Assembly (NCBI RefSeq): GCF_947242115.1
Contig: NC_074711.1
Location: forward strand, 8,677,934 to 8,741,933
Direction: 5' to 3'
DNA from: Biomphalaria glabrata
Lineage: Eukaryota; Mollusca; Gastropoda; Planorbidae
Length of the DNA stretch: 64,000 bases
A program made the translations under genes and the position numbers. How positions within the stretch are numbered: the stretch's first letter is position 1; the number at the start of each line of letters is the position of its first letter. This document shows positions 21,881 to 35,300 of this stretch, one piece after another. Below the pieces are notes generated by a model. That model searched no databases. It saw only the letters and a program-made list of their open reading frames with translations, and was not told the origin of the DNA.

Positions 21881-23542
21881 CGAGATGAATAAAAGTTCAT
21901 AAGACTCCTAAACAAGGAAAAAAAAATATATTTAAAAAAAAAACAACAACAACACAGTTTATATTAAAGATAATTGTATCAATTAGTTTTAATCAGTCAT
22001 TTAATTTTTTTGGAATAATCATAGATCTAGACTAACATAATAAATCTGTGCGATGAAAAATAATTTTAACAACCTGTTTTTAGATGAGCACACTATTAAC
22101 TTTTTTCTTTCTCTATGCACTTAGAAACTATTACCTGTCTGAACTAGCTGGTATGAGTAAAGAGGAGGAAGGGGAAGACATTGTAAAGGTTATCGAGATC
22201 GCTTTTTAAATATAGTTTATAAAGAACAAAATAATTGTAAGACTTGAATTCGAGCTCGAGGGCTTAAGACTCCACAAGCCAATATACTAACTACTGTACC
22301 AGTTAAAGTGCTTATGAAAATAATAAAAGGTTTCATTACTTATTGTTACTTTCAAACTTATAAGGGACGACCTAATTTTTTTAAACAATGCAAAAAGGGG
22401 ACTAATTTAACTTTTACCGACACATCTGACAAATACAATTTATATCCCTTGTTCAGTACCCAAAAATTAATTATTACCAGTATTTAATTAGCAAATTGGT
22501 TGATTTTCTTTATTAACTTTATTTTTTTCTTTTCAGTTAAAAGGAAAAAAAAGTGCAATATTTCAAATAATCCAATTTGTTTATAGTATGTGGCTGAGAG
22601 TATTACTGAGCTACAAGTGCCCACTAAAATTGTTTGTCTGTTGTTTTATTATTATTTTTGTTATATTTATGTTTCAAATTTTGTTTTCACACATCACCAG
22701 TTGTGTTTTAATAAATCTTATATCAATTTACCCTGTCTGGAAAAAAAATGAACACACTTGATTTCTCCCAAAGCTTATCTTAACTTACTCTGTCCGTATG
22801 AGAAATTTGTGTACACGAGATTTCTCAGACACTCAGTCTCGGTTCAAGCTTAAGTTTTGCACAATTAATATTCTTTTAATTGACAACACAAGTATCAATT
22901 TTTTAAAAACATAATAAACAATCGATAATAACATTTTTGTTTTGTATTTAGAAAAATGGAAAGCAATTGTAATGACTGAAGTGATGGTACAAGCTGAATC
23001 AGTCCAATTTATAACTTTAGAGGTCTTCGTCTGAGTCTAGTAAACGCAAACCTAAAAAATAGTACCAGATTATGGAAACCATAGATAACTATACAATCTT
23101 CCATGTTCATAAGCTCTCCACTAGTAGAGTGGTTACTGTGTGAACTGAGAAGACTTGAGCCATGAGTTTGATATCAAGTCGATCTCCCTTCTTTTATTTT
23201 TATAAATGCTTTTTAATTCTTGATAGTTTAGCTCCATTACATATTTAATTGCATGACTAATCCAAACTATAAGATACAAGTACACTTTATATTAGCGTTT
23301 TTTAAATAATTTTAAAAAAATTTTCTTGTTATATTTTGTTCGAAGAAAAAAAAAGAAATAATAGCATTATGAATTTATTTAAGAAATTTTACAGACCAAA
23401 AAGTGGCTGATAGTCAGAAAAGTCCTATTGATTTTAACAATTTCGATCTTGTAAATTAAAACCACAGCTACCCCATCTCTTCTAGCTTCTCTCAGATACT
23501 TCAGAACCAGTCAATATTTCTTCTTCTTATCTTATAAAATAC
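21881..23542. other. Spacer between gene C promoter and gene D 3' side
   Basis: AT-rich and collinear with 16460-17600 from about 22396 on. A possible reversed tRNA-like SINE remnant lies near 22245-22310 (gaattcgagctcgaggg). No gene seen. Confidence 0.5.
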
Positions 23543-23833
23543 TGAAGTTACTTCAAAAAAAGAAGAAGATTACGTCCAAGGTTCCATGCATCGAGACATG
23601 CATATTAAACATTGACATAATTTATAACAGGTCACAGAATTTCTTGGCTGCCTCAGGCAACCCATTCCTTTTTCTAATAACACTAGGGATGAAGGAGTAT
23701 TTGTACAAATTTGTCCTAACATATGGAACGAGGAACATGCCTCATCTTTGTGTCTGTTTGAGTATTTTATTAGATTTTGTTTTTGTATCTAAAGATTATG
23801 TTTCAGTGTTTTATGTATAATTGCTACTTTACT
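23543..23833 (+). repeat. Dispersed repeat downstream of gene D
   Basis: Copy of the repeat at 12504; palindrome slightly changed (catgcatcgagacatgcata). Confidence 0.6.
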
Positions 23834-24121
23834 TGAGAGTCTTATCTTATGAAGGTTATCTAAATTTAAGTATTTGTAAACTTAGTTATAATCTAAAGAA
23901 AAAATAGAAAAACAAATAAAAACAATAAAAGAAAACTATTCATTCAATTCATTAAATATTTTATTGAGTACTATATTAGAGCATACAAAATAAAAAAAAT
24001 TATAATGCATTTCAAAAATTCTGTACACTAAAATTTGGCGTTTAATATATTCAGTAAAAAGTTATACATGTAACAAAACATAATTTTAATGGCTACAAAT
24101 AAAACATCAACTAATTTATTG

Positions 24122-26012
24122 TCACATATTTAGTAGTTCAAGTATTTCACTATCTGAACACAAACATTCCGCGGTATGTCCATCCTCGTCTCTTAGATCC
24201 ACATCTGCATTGTAAGATAATAAACTCTCCACGGCTTCTATGAAACCATTTTGAGCGGCTATCATCAAGGCAGTCGTCCCACTCTTGTGGATTGGCTTTC
24301 TATAGTTCACGTCCGCGCCGTTTTCCAGCAGAATATTAACTGTGTCACAACAGTAGGACTCTATTGCCAAAATTAGGGCGCTCTTTCCGTCAAAGCCACT
24401 GACCTTGTTGACATCAGCGCCTTCTTGAATTAAGGCTGAGACAACTAAAGGCTTATTGAACTGAGCAGCCAACATGAGAGCTGTATAGTCCCATTGGTCT
24501 GTGATGTCTATGGCTGCTTTATATTTTAGAAGCTGTCTTACGATGTAGACATTGCCTGCAATATCTGCGTGCATCAGGGGAGTCATCCCATACCTACTGT
24601 CCACGCTGTTGACATCAGCGCCTTTCTTAATGAGGTGAGTGATGACAGCATCTCTGTTGGAAGAGGCAGCAAGTGACAAGGTCAGGTAACCGTTGGCACA
24701 TTTCTGGTTAACTGATGCCCCATGGTCAATCAAAAGTTTTATAATTTTTGTATCAGTTAGGAACTCGGCATCCCATCTTTCTGAGCCTATGACAAGGCTT
24801 GGGTAAAATCCTCCCTTCAGCGCCACATGAAGCACGTTGTCTTGAGAAGGTTTAGTAGGAGTTTTGGCACTCGCTTCACATTCCAGCAACAGCTCAACAG
24901 TTTGGTAAGAATTAGACAGAACAGCAGCCTTGAGTGGTGTGAAGTCTTCAATGGACGCCTCGTTGACGTCAGCTCCATTACGTAGCAGCAGACACACGAT
25001 ACGGTTATCGCCTGCCAGGCAAGCCTTAATGAATGCCTGCTTCATGATCTTTTTGCCATAGTATGTTGTCCTGCGTATTTGTGTACCAATAATGTTTGCC
25101 ACAGTCACGTGATCAGCTCTTTCAATGGCTGCATTTATATTCTCCTTGGTATAATTCATTTGATCCTTCAAACACTTGTCGCTGCAGAAAAAAAAAACAA
25201 TAAATAAAGTATTTTAATTATTTACTTTTATTTTATTAGTAAATAAATAAACCTATACATTTAATAAATTTTGGCAGCGAAAAAAAATTGTTGATCCAAA
25301 AAGTTCATTTACATAAGTGTCAATTTAAATATCCTTAAAACAAATCAGTTCTGAAGCGTCTATGGCTAAAACTCATAAAGTACTATGGAGCAACTCATAG
25401 AGGACTTTGAATAAACACATAGAGCAAGAAGAAGGTTTCCCTTTCAGTCCTAGCGACAAAAGTGTAGATGATGTAATTCTAATAATTTTCTGTGGCTTGT
25501 AGTTAACAAGGTTTTCATGTGGTCAGCACAACGACCAAACGCCATTACTTTTCAATAGCTAATGTCAGGTACCAATTAAAGGTTGGTGCACTCAGAGTCG
25601 CCCTAAAAATCCCGAAATTAAAAATCCCAGTATTCACCAGGATTCAAACTCGAGTCCCCAGGTTTTCGACTAATAATTTCAATGAAATTATATTTTTAAA
25701 TTTTGTATTTACTTAAATGCGAACAACTAAAACATAAGAATGACTATTAATTAAAGAATCAAATTGCTACTGTTATTTTATTAACAACAGTAAGGTGAGA
25801 GGATCAATCAGACGATTATTAGGAATTTATAGAGGGAAAAATTAAGTGTGAAAAACGCTTTAAGCTTTAACTTTTTCTTCTTCTTGTATTAGTTTCATGA
25901 CTATATTTTATGATTATATGAGAAAAATATGATTAACTTACTTGTCCGAAGCATCAAATTCTCTTTTCAAGGCTCTAGATTTGTGCAGTGTTGAGTTTAA
26001 GCTTTTCTCCAT
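24122..26012 (-). CDS. Ankyrin-repeat protein, gene D (type 2)
   Basis: Coding exons 25942-26012 and 24122-25181 predict 376 aa with no interruption. Non-coding exon from 26786. The acceptor before the start codon reads TTTTTGAAG rather than TTTTTGCAG, a weaker but allowed form. The N-terminus has KREFDASDN, as in type 1 genes, where the other type 2 genes have KREFSASDN. Odd residues within ankyrin repeats: TPLMHADIAGN (Asp where all sisters have Ala) and GYLTLSLAA (Thr for Pro). Poly(A) signal at 23960-23965. Both changes fall on core ankyrin positions, so stability may be altered. Confidence 0.86.
25434..25670 (-). mobile_element. SINE in intron 2 of gene D
   Basis: Same insertion as at 14397, more diverged. 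Confidence 0.65.
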
Positions 26013-26325
26013 GGTATTATCTTCAAAAATAAAAATATATTTTATTTAAATTTGAATTCAGGTTTCTTACACACTTGCAAACATAAAACAAAAGTTTTGC
26101 ATGAATAAATAGCATTAACATCGATTTTCAAAATAATCGCAGAGGAAAGAAATTTTATTTAACAATTTCATCTTGGTACAACTTGAATAATGTATGAGTC
26201 ATTGGATAATCATCTTAAATGTAATAGCAGGGAGTTTTACATTTAGCAATATTGATGATAGTTTTCAAAATTATAATAATATAATTATTTTTAGTAAAAG
26301 TTGTAATTTATTAGATAATATTATA

Positions 26326-26581
26326 AGGGGGCGATGTGACTGAGTGGCAAAGCGCATGGCTATTAAATTGGGGTTTTAGGTTCGAATATTAATACGGACT
26401 GGGATTTATATTTTCGGGATCTTTGGGCGCCTCTAAGTCCACCCAGCTAGAATGAGTACCTAACATTAGATGGAGAAAAGTAAAGGCTGACCACATGATA
26501 CCCTAGTTAATCGTGGGCCACAGAAACAGATGACCTTTACATTATCTACCCACAGATCATGAAATTTGAATGGGGTAACTA
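26326..26581 (+). mobile_element. SINE in intron 1 of gene D
   Basis: Same insertion as at 15283, with a diverged head (gactgagtggcaaagcgcat). Confidence 0.65.
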
Positions 26582-26936
26582 TTTAACTATATAACTATCT
26601 TATAATGATAGAACATATTAACCACAACAAAACTATGTAATAGTTTTCCATTTATTTTCGGTCAACACTTTTCAAGGCAACACATCTGCCAGCTAGCTTC
26701 TAATCATTAATTTTACCAAAAACTAAAGTCTTGAAAGTTATCAATTTGAAAAAAAAAATATATATATTTAAAACATTTTACTTACCAGTGTGTATCCTGA
26801 TGTTTAAAACTCGGAGATCGTTTCTTAAGCGAGAAAAAATTTTCCAAATTACTAAAAGTCACAAAAACAATCCAGTACGAATAACATGCGCTGCAAGTCA
26901 GAGTAACGAATTGAAGTGTGTTGAAGTCTACACCCG

Positions 26937-27050
26937 TTTATATAACAACTTTGGTTGTCTACGTCATATCCTGTATTTTTTTTTGCGCCCTTTTCATCAC
27001 ACTGACCACACCGACCAATCCTAATGCTACGTAGAGATAAGACAACAAAA
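26937..27050 (-). promoter_or_regulatory. Core promoter of gene D
   Basis: TATATAAA at 26937-26944, TGACGTAG at 26959-26966, inverted CCAAT near 27015, GATA site near 27033. Confidence 0.7.
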
Positions 27051-27074
27051 GACAAAGTGTCAAAAGCGACGACT

Positions 27075-27165
27075 TATGTCATTGCCGCGGTCACAACTCA
27101 GGGAAGAAAAGATCGCCGCGGTCACCACTCGAGGAACAAAAGAGAGCCGCTGTCACTGAAGTCCT
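27075..27165. repeat. Promoter minisatellite of gene D (about 2.5 units of 31 bases)
   Basis: The shortest type 2 array: units beginning ccgcggtcac and ending aagaaaagatcg, aacaaaagagag, then a half unit that leads into actgaagtcctg. Confidence 0.85.
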
Positions 27166-28640
27166 GTGCGGTCCAGTGCACAATATCTACACTTCAGATA
27201 CATGGGAAGATTTGTTTATGTAGCTATCAAAATAAACTGACTCTCGAATCCTAAACAATAGAATGAGCGGCATAAAAAAATAAACTACTTTTACGTTGTT
27301 ATACTACATAACAAAAGCTTATCAGAGAAAAGTTGACATTTGTTTCTACAGCTATTAAAATAGAGTGGATTTACCAAATGCATAAGAAAACACTGAAACA
27401 AACGCCTAGATTCCACGTCAACAGTGAAAAGTACATAGTTGTGTTTTTTATATTCAAAGCAACACAAAACCAAGTACAAAATTAAACGTCTTTTATGGTT
27501 CGAAAAGAATAAAAATTCCAAGATTGTCAAACTAGAAAAAGAAAAAATCAAACTTTATATTAAATGTAATTGTATCAAAAAGTTTGGATCAGTCATTTAA
27601 TTATTTTGTGATACTAATAGATCTAGACTAACAATAATAAATATGTGAGATTAAATATAATATAATATAATTTTACCAATTGTTTTTGTTTAGCGCAATG
27701 TTATGCCTTTAGCTTTCTCAATGTTTTTATATCCTATCATTAGTTTGGACCAGTTAGGAATAGTAAAAAAAAAAGGGGGGGGGGAGAAAGTGGTGTGGTT
27801 TGGTTATGTAGTTAAATGTAGTTTATAAAAGAACAAAATTATTGTACAACTTGAATTTGAACTTGAGGGTTTAAGCCTCCTCAAGCCAATACACTAACTA
27901 GTTTTAAATGCTTATGAAAAATAGAATGTTTCATTACCTGTTGTCAGTTGTCAATTTGTAAAGCAACGACCTAATTCTTTAAACAAAGTATAAAGGGGGA
28001 CTAATTTAATTTGTACCAACACATTTGTCAATTGCAATATATTTCCTTTGTTCAATACCATTGTTTTGTTAGGTAAAAGAAATAATGGTGCAAAAATTTA
28101 AACTTGAACCAAAATTGTGTTTTGGAGAAAAAACATTTTAAAAATATGTATCAGCCAAACAGATAGACAGACAGTGAGAGTTGATTTTTTTTTTATTCTT
28201 AACACATCAGAAAAATATTCATAAAATTTAAATCTTAAAAAAATCCAATGTAATTTTTAGAAAATATTTATCGAACATGAAATAACATTGACTTGTTTAG
28301 ATTTGAAACATTTTTAGAATATTTAAAATACCTTGAACACGCTCAACAGTTTATTTTGTACAGAATTGGGGGCCTAGGGTGATTTTCAAATTCTCCCCCC
28401 CCCTCCATAGCTACGAAACTAGATCTAAAAGTCAGATAAAGTAAAGCTTATCTGTTTCTTTGGCTGAGGGTTAAAAGTCGTGTCATATAGCCAGCACAAC
28501 GAACTTTATTTTCCTTAACGAAAGATTTCAAACTCCCAGCCATCAACCGAGATCCTTACAGACGTTACTTCAAAAGAGAAGATGATTACGTCCTACTCGT
28601 GATGCTCGATCTCTCGGTCACCTACCACACTAAAAAAATA
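27166..28640. other. Duplicated flank upstream of gene D
   Basis: AT-rich with no protein gene. The part from about 27470 to 28640 is repeated upstream of gene G, interrupted there by a Gypsy element (55140-55313 and 58883-60115). It holds a reversed SINE fragment at about 28435-28560 and C-rich runs at about 28396. Confidence 0.6.
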
Positions 28641-28645
28641 TATTC

Positions 28646-28717
28646 AGGTTCCACCGAGATTTGAACTCGGATCGCTGGATTCAGAGTCCAGAGTGCTAAC
28701 CATTACACCATGGAACC
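28646..28717 (-). tRNA. tRNA-Gln (anticodon CTG)
   Basis: The 72-base minus-strand sequence starts GGTTCCATGGTGTAATGG and ends TCTCGGTGGAACCT. It has a fully paired acceptor stem, anticodon loop CTCTGAA with CTG, and T-arm CCGAG-TTCAAAT-CTCGG. A T-run terminator follows about 9 bases downstream (28632-28638). It matches, as far as I remember, the conserved metazoan tRNA-Gln-CTG sequence. It should be a working gene read by RNA polymerase III. Confidence 0.95.
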
Positions 28718-29734
28718 GGTACACATATGGAGTGGAAGATCAGTAAAATCTATAACATTGTATAATTCTGTGATGACCACCATAGTGTTTGTGAAAGCAA
28801 TTGATTATCAAATGATTGTTGATCAATTCACTTCCTAAAAAGACTCGATTGTAATTTAGGAGATTTCTGTCTTCGTTGAGAGTCGTTAAAGAAAACTTTG
28901 AATAATGTTCAATTTAAGAAATGTTATACATACAGACGTTACTTCAAACAAGCGTATCCCTATGTCAATCTAGTCATGACATTGGTTTTTCCTGGATGAC
29001 TCAGGCAACCCATTCCATAATAGCACTAGAGAAGAAGGAGCATTTGTACCAATTTGTTCTAGCATATGGAACAAGGAGTGTACCTTTATCTTTGTGTCTT
29101 TCTGTGTATATAAGTGGGTGTTATTGTATCTTTAAATTATGATTCAGTGTTTTATGTATAATTGCTACTTTACTTTTTGTTACTCTAGTCAAATGTGAAT
29201 ATTTGTTTGTTATGAATCTCCCTGCTCTATTTTATGTCTGTTTCAGTTTCTTAATGTTTTTTTTTTTTTGGGGTTGGGGGGGGGGGGTAGTTGTAGGGTC
29301 TCAAACAAAAGATACATAGGGAATTCTATTATTGGTCTATCCAAGGTTGAATAACATGTTAGTTTTATGTTCTTATTTGATTTGTAGAAATTTCTTTTAT
29401 AGAGAGTTCCTTAGAGAATTAATTTTTTTTAAATTAACGAACTGCACATCAAACCCCGTTATAATATACTTTCTTCAACCAATCTCAGGTACCCATTAGA
29501 GTTGTGTGGACTCTTCACTGAGATTTAAACCTGGGATCAGATCATCAGGACACGATTTAGAGTTGATAAGGCCCTAAGCTAAGTTGAGATTTGGAGCTTC
29601 ATGTAATCATCATAAAGTACTTTATTCGTTTGCTTTTTTTTTCTTCAAACAATATTTGGGAGGCCACCAGACAAGTGTGTGTGTGTGTGTGGGGGGGTCT
29701 AAGCTACAGCTTTTGTTGGTTATAGGTAAATTCA
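28718..29734. other. Spacer with one copy of the dispersed repeat
   Basis: A shortened, diverged copy of the repeat described at 12504 lies at about 28932-29175 (gacgttacttc start, agcatatggaacaaggag). G-rich runs at about 29270-29290 and 29690. No gene seen. Confidence 0.5.
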
Positions 29735-29812
29735 CCACTGCCCTCGACCCATCGGTTCGGAGTTCAAGGGCATTACCATTAGGCCACCACACCTTCCCCC
29801 GGTTGTGTAAAT
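29735..29812 (-). mobile_element. tRNA-like SINE head, decayed
   Basis: Read leftward: gtggtggcctaatggtaatg with an A-box-like core, and gatgggtcgagggc in the B-box place. Too degenerate to be a tRNA gene. Confidence 0.4.
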
Positions 29813-30139
29813 AATTATTATTATTGAAAACTTTAACTACTTGACATTAGTGTAGCTCTGGCACAGTCTAGATTTGTTAAGCAAAAACTAAATTCATTGT
29901 CAACTGTACACAAAAATTTCAATGGTTATAATAGGCAGGTCCACAGCAGTACAGCATTCTGACATTTAATGGAAGCTTGTATAAATATGATCAGGGCTTC
30001 AAATGTGTTGCGTTTGTTGTCAGACTCCTCTGCTTGGGTATATCGCAACTTGATATATTGTAAGTTTAGTCCGCTTTCATAGTTGCTTTATCTATTAGCG
30101 TTGTTTTTTTTTAACGTTATGGCGTTACAATTCTAATCT

Positions 30140-30310
30140 ATTGAAAAAGTGGCGTAGCTGGGAATTTTCCATCGTTTGGGGCCCTGGGGGCTTTACCTCT
30201 TTAGGGGCCCCTGCATTTTGAGTAAAATTTAATTATAATGTAAAAGTGGGGGCCTGGGAAGATTTTCAAATTTTCCCCCCCCCTCCTCCCCCCACCCTAG
30301 CTACGCCATT
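30140..30310. repeat. GC-rich dispersed repeat
   Basis: Contains tggcgtagctgggaa..cc, ggggccctgggggc and a C-run ending near agctacgccattg. Similar pieces appear at about 28365-28425, 30430-30480, 30670-30750 and 59715-59870, so this is an interspersed repeat of unknown class. Confidence 0.5.
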
Positions 30311-30884
30311 GCCACCAACAAGCTTCCTTCAGGCGTGTCGCTTCTGGGCGAGTCTCTCCACTGTCCATACGTCCCAGCTGCTTAGCGTCTTCTTCCAAAA
30401 CGTGACACATCATATATGAATGGGCTCTAAGGAGTAGCTATGTTGGGTGGGGTCCAAATTTGAAAATCTCCCCTGGCCCTCATTGGAGAGGACACCATAT
30501 GAGGGTCCGAAATTTTTCAACATTAAATTTTTTTTTTAAATGCCATGTCATCTTGCTATTCATATTTTTTTTTTGTAAACTACTGGCAATGTTGCATGTG
30601 TTCCACACATTAGACTTTAACATTTATAAAGCACATTATCGTATGTCATGATATTGCATATCAAATGCATGGCCCTTAAAGAGGCCGGGCTCCCCCCCCC
30701 CCTCCTCCACATCCCCGGGTCCCCGATTTCGTTCAAACGCCATTGACTGGGTCGTCCCCTCTTCCTCAAAATTTCAATCGACAATAAAAATCTAAATAAT
30801 GTTCTATAAAACAGACTAAAAATGGTTATTTGAAGATATTTTAAAATTTCTTATAGCTTGTTTGTTTGTAAAATGTTTCGGATG

Positions 30885-31040
30885 TTCCTTCAGAGTTGAA
30901 GATAGTTTACTACCTAGTCCAAACCTCCCGCAGGACGACGGGGGATGGGAGCGGGCAGAGTTTGAACGCGGAACCATCAATAAATCCAAACGACATTATA
31001 GCGCACAAACCGCACGACCAGGCAGCTTCGTCATTTAGAG
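30885..31040 (-). mobile_element. Second tRNA-derived SINE family
   Basis: Read leftward: gcctggtcgtgcggtttgtg (A-box region) and ggttccgcgttcaaactc (B box), then gcccgctcccatcccccg. Different from the SINE family at 9927. Confidence 0.6.
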
Positions 31041-31311
31041 GGCAACCCGCTATATTTATATGTTTCACCTTTATTGTGATGTTTGAAGTTTCTTGTTTAA
31101 AATTACATATACATTAAATAGATAAAGACTGCAGTGGTTGATGTAGATGTTGAGTTCTTGTCAACATTTTGAAAGTCCTTGTTGGTAGTGTTTTCTTTTA
31201 TTATCACATTAAATGTAAATGGGAATTTCCATTTACAATTATTTGCAGTAATCTTTTCTAAGCACTTCAAGTTCCAGTTTGGTTTGTAATAAAATTCGGT
31301 AACAACAAAAT

Positions 31312-31568
31312 TTAATAAAATTATAATAGCTTTTATATAGCGCTACTTTCATACTTATAGCATGCTCAGAGCGCTTTTGGTCCAATCTTATTTGTGGACC
31401 AGTTGGGGGGGGGGAGGGGGTATCTAGGAGTTGGTTTTTCGTGCTGCCTCTAGGCGCTCAGTAAACACAACTCTGCCCGAGTCGGGTGTCGAACCTCGAG
31501 CTAGCCTTCTAGGTAGCCAAGTCAAGCCAAGTTCAAGCGCACTTGGCCTCTTGACCACGCTTCCCACT
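31312..31568 (-). mobile_element. Third tRNA-derived SINE family
   Basis: Read leftward: gggaagcgtggtcaagaggc head, B box ggttcgacacc, body with gagcgcctagaggcagcacg, G/C-rich middle and an end with gcgctatataaaagc followed by AT-rich tail. Looks nearly full length. Confidence 0.65.
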
Positions 31569-32390
31569 AATAAAGCGATATTAAAAAATGAAGCAGCAAT
31601 ATAATGAAAGGTCAATAAAAAAAGACTAAGAAATTAAACAAAAACTAATTTAAAACAAAAACTATGTCAAATACGCCATATAGAAAGATTACAGTTGAAA
31701 AAGAAATAATAAAACCTTATTTGAGCTACAAGCCACAGTGGTTACAAAATCTACAGTGTTGAATAATGCAGAAAGAAAATTAATATGACGTAAATGACAT
31801 TCGTTAAAAAATAATTCGTTAGCACTTCTTCCGTTTTCTGTACACAAGATACGCCACAAATAAACAGAGCTGAAGGAAGTAATGAGATTTAAAAGAAAAC
31901 CACGAGCCCCGTAACCCGACAACCAATCGGTCAGAGATGGATTAGCTAAAATTTAAAAAAAGACTATAAAGGGGACTAATTCAGCTTATACCACCACTTC
32001 AGTCAAGTACAATTTATTTCCCTTGTTTGATACACCAAACAAAATAATTGATTATCAATAGCTAATTTAACTAATGATATTTGTGTTGGCATGTAATTGT
32101 GCAAAATTTTCAGCTTGATCCGAGATCGGGTGTCGGAAAAATAGCGTGTCCAAACTTTTGACCTAACAGACAGAATGAGATAATATAAGCTTCGAACTAC
32201 CCGGCGACGGAGTTGGCTTGTGCATTTGACAATTCGACTATTGGGGTGCTAATTGAGTACTGATGAAATACTTTCGATTAGGACATCTCTACGGTCTGGA
32301 AGGTTGGTTATCTTGGTAATGTGTTGCTGCTTGACGATGTTGCCGTTTCCCGGGCCGCTGGTTCGCGCTTTCCATTATTTTCGTCACATT
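31569..32390. other. Spacer before the minisatellite
   Basis: No gene seen. 31960-32200 carries ggggactaattcagc and similar sequence also present at 16458, 22396 and 27996, so it is an old diverged relative of the array spacer. Confidence 0.4.
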
Positions 32391-32393
32391 AAA

Positions 32394-35300
32394 ATTAATT
32401 CTTTTCTATAAGTTTCATGTGTCTGTAACATGAGTTTCATGTGTCTGTAACATAAGTTTCATGTGTCTGTAACATGAGTTTCATGTGTCTGTATTACTAA
32501 CATGAGTTTCATGTGTCTGTAACATGAGTTTCATGTGTCTGTAACATGAGTTTCATGTGTCTGTATTACTAACATGAGTTTCGTGTGTCTGTAACATGAG
32601 TTTCATGTGTCTGTATTACTAACATGAGTTTCATGTGTCTGTATTACTAACATGAGTTTCATGTGTCTGTAACATGAGTTTTATGTGTCTGTATTACTAA
32701 CATGAGTTTCATGTGTCTGTAACATGAGTTTCATGTGTCTGTATTACTAACATGAGTTTCATGTGTCTGTATTACTAACATGTGTCTGTATTACTAACAT
32801 GAGTTTCATGTGTCTGTATTACTAACATGAGTTTCATGTGTCTGTAACATGAGTTTCATGTGTCTGTATTACTAACATGAGTTTCATGTGTCTGTAACAT
32901 GAGTTTCATGTGTCTGTATTACTAACATGAGTTTCATGTGTCTGTAACATGAGTTTCATGTGTCTGTAACATGAGTTTCATGTGTCTGTATTACTAACAT
33001 GAGTTTCATGTGTCTGTAACATAAGTTTCATGTGTCTGTATTACTAACATGTGTCTGTATTACTAACATGAGTTTCATGTGTCTGTATTACTAACATGAG
33101 TTTCATGTGTCTGTAACATGAGTTTCATGTGTCTGTATTACTAACATGAGTTTCATGTGTCTGTAACATGAGTTTCATGTGTCTGTATTACTAACATGAG
33201 TTTCATGTGTCTGTAACATGAGTTTCATGTGTCTGTAACATGAGTTTCATGTGTCTGTATTACTAACATGAGTTTCATGTGTCTGTAACATAAGTTTCAT
33301 GTGTCTGTATTACTAACATAAGTTTCATGTGTCTGTATTACTAACATGAGTTTCATGTGTCTGTATTACTAACATGAGTTTCATGTGTCTGTAACATGAG
33401 TTTTATGTGTCTGTATTACTAACATGAGTTTCATGTGTCTGTAACATGAGTTTCATGTGTCTGTATTACTAACATGAGTTTCATGTGTCTGTATTACTAA
33501 CATGTGTCTGTATTACTAACATGAGTTTCATGTGTCTGTATTACTAACATGAGTTTCATGTGTCTGTATTACTAACATGAGTTTCATGTGTCTGTAACAT
33601 GAGTTTCATGTGTCTGTATTACTAACATGAGTTTCATGTGTCTGTAACATGAGTTTCATGTGTCTGTAACATGAGTTTCATGTGTCTGTATTACTAACAT
33701 GAGTTTCATGTGTCTGTAACATAAGTTTCATGTGTCTGTATTACTAACATAAGTTTCATGTGTCTGTATTACTAACATGAGTTTCATAAGTCTGTAACAT
33801 GAGTTTCATGTGTCTTTATTACTAACATGAGTTTCCTGTGTCTGTAACATGAGTTTCATGTGTCTGTAACATGAGTTTCATGTGTCTGTATTACTAACAT
33901 GAGTTTCATGTGTCTGTATTACTAACATGAGTCTCATGTGTCTGTAACATGAATTTCATGTGTCTGTGATACTAACATGATTTTCATGTGTCTGTATTAC
34001 TAACATGAGTTTTATGTGTCTGTAACATAAGTTTCATGTGTCTGTATTACTAACATGAGTTTCATGTGTCTGTATTACTAACATGAGTCTCATGTGTCTG
34101 TAACATGAGTTTCATGTGCCTGTATTACTAACATGATTTTCATGTGTCTGTATTACTAAGATGAGTTTCATGTGTCTGTAACATGAGTTTCATGTGTCTG
34201 TATTACTAACATGAGTTTCATGTGTCTGTAACATGAGTTTTATGTGTCTGTATTACTAACATGAGTTTCATGTGTCTGTAACATAAGTTTCATATGTCTG
34301 TATTACTAACATGAGTTTCATGTGTCTGTATTACTAACATGAGTCTCATGTGTCTGTAACATGAGATTCATGTGTCTGTATTACTAACATGATTTTCATG
34401 TGTCTGTATTACTAACATGATTTTTATGTGTCTGTATTATTAACATGAGTTTTATGTGTCTGTATTACTAACATGATTTTCTTGTGTCTGTATTACTAAC
34501 ATGAGTTTCATGTGTCTGTATTACTAACATGATTTTCATGTGTCTGTATTACTAACATATGTTTCATGTGTCTGTATTACTAACATGAGTTTCATGTGTC
34601 TGTATTACTAACATGATTTTCATGTGTCTGTATGATTAACATGAGTTTTATGTGTCTGTAACATGATTTTTATGTGTCTGTATTACTAACATGATTTTCA
34701 TGTGTCTGTATTACTAACATGATTTTCATGTGTCTGTATTACTAACATAAGTTTCATGTGCCTGTATTACTAACATGAGTTTCATTAATTCTTTTCTATA
34801 AGTTTCATGTGTCTGTAACATGAGTTTCATGTGTCTGTAACATAAGTTTCATGTGTCTGTAACATGAGTTTCATGTGTCTGTATTACTAACATGAGTTTC
34901 ATGTGTCTGTAACATGAGTTTCATGTGTCTGTAACATGAGTTTCATGTGTCTGTATTACTAACATGAGTTTCATGTGTCTGTAACATGAGTTTCATGTGT
35001 CTGTATTACTAACATGAGTTTCATGTGTCTGTATTACTAACATAAGTTTCATGTGTCTGTATTACTAACATGAGTTTCATGTGTCTGTATTACTAACATG
35101 ATTTTCATGTGTCTGTATTACTAACATAAGTTTCATGTGTCTGTATTACTAACATGAGTTTCATGTGTCTGTAACATGAGTTTCATGTGTCTGTATTACT
35201 AACATGAGTTTCATGTGTCTGTATTACTAACATGAGTTTCATGTATCTGTAACATGAGTTTTATGTGTCTGTATTACTAACATGATTTTCATGTGTCTGT

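Noticed and set aside
30460-31117. Plus-strand frames in the 30-31 kb region
   Set aside because: They overlap a GC-rich dispersed repeat and a reversed tRNA-derived SINE.
31689-31922. 77-aa minus-strand frame
   Set aside because: Single copy, no motif, no splice or promoter context; likely chance.
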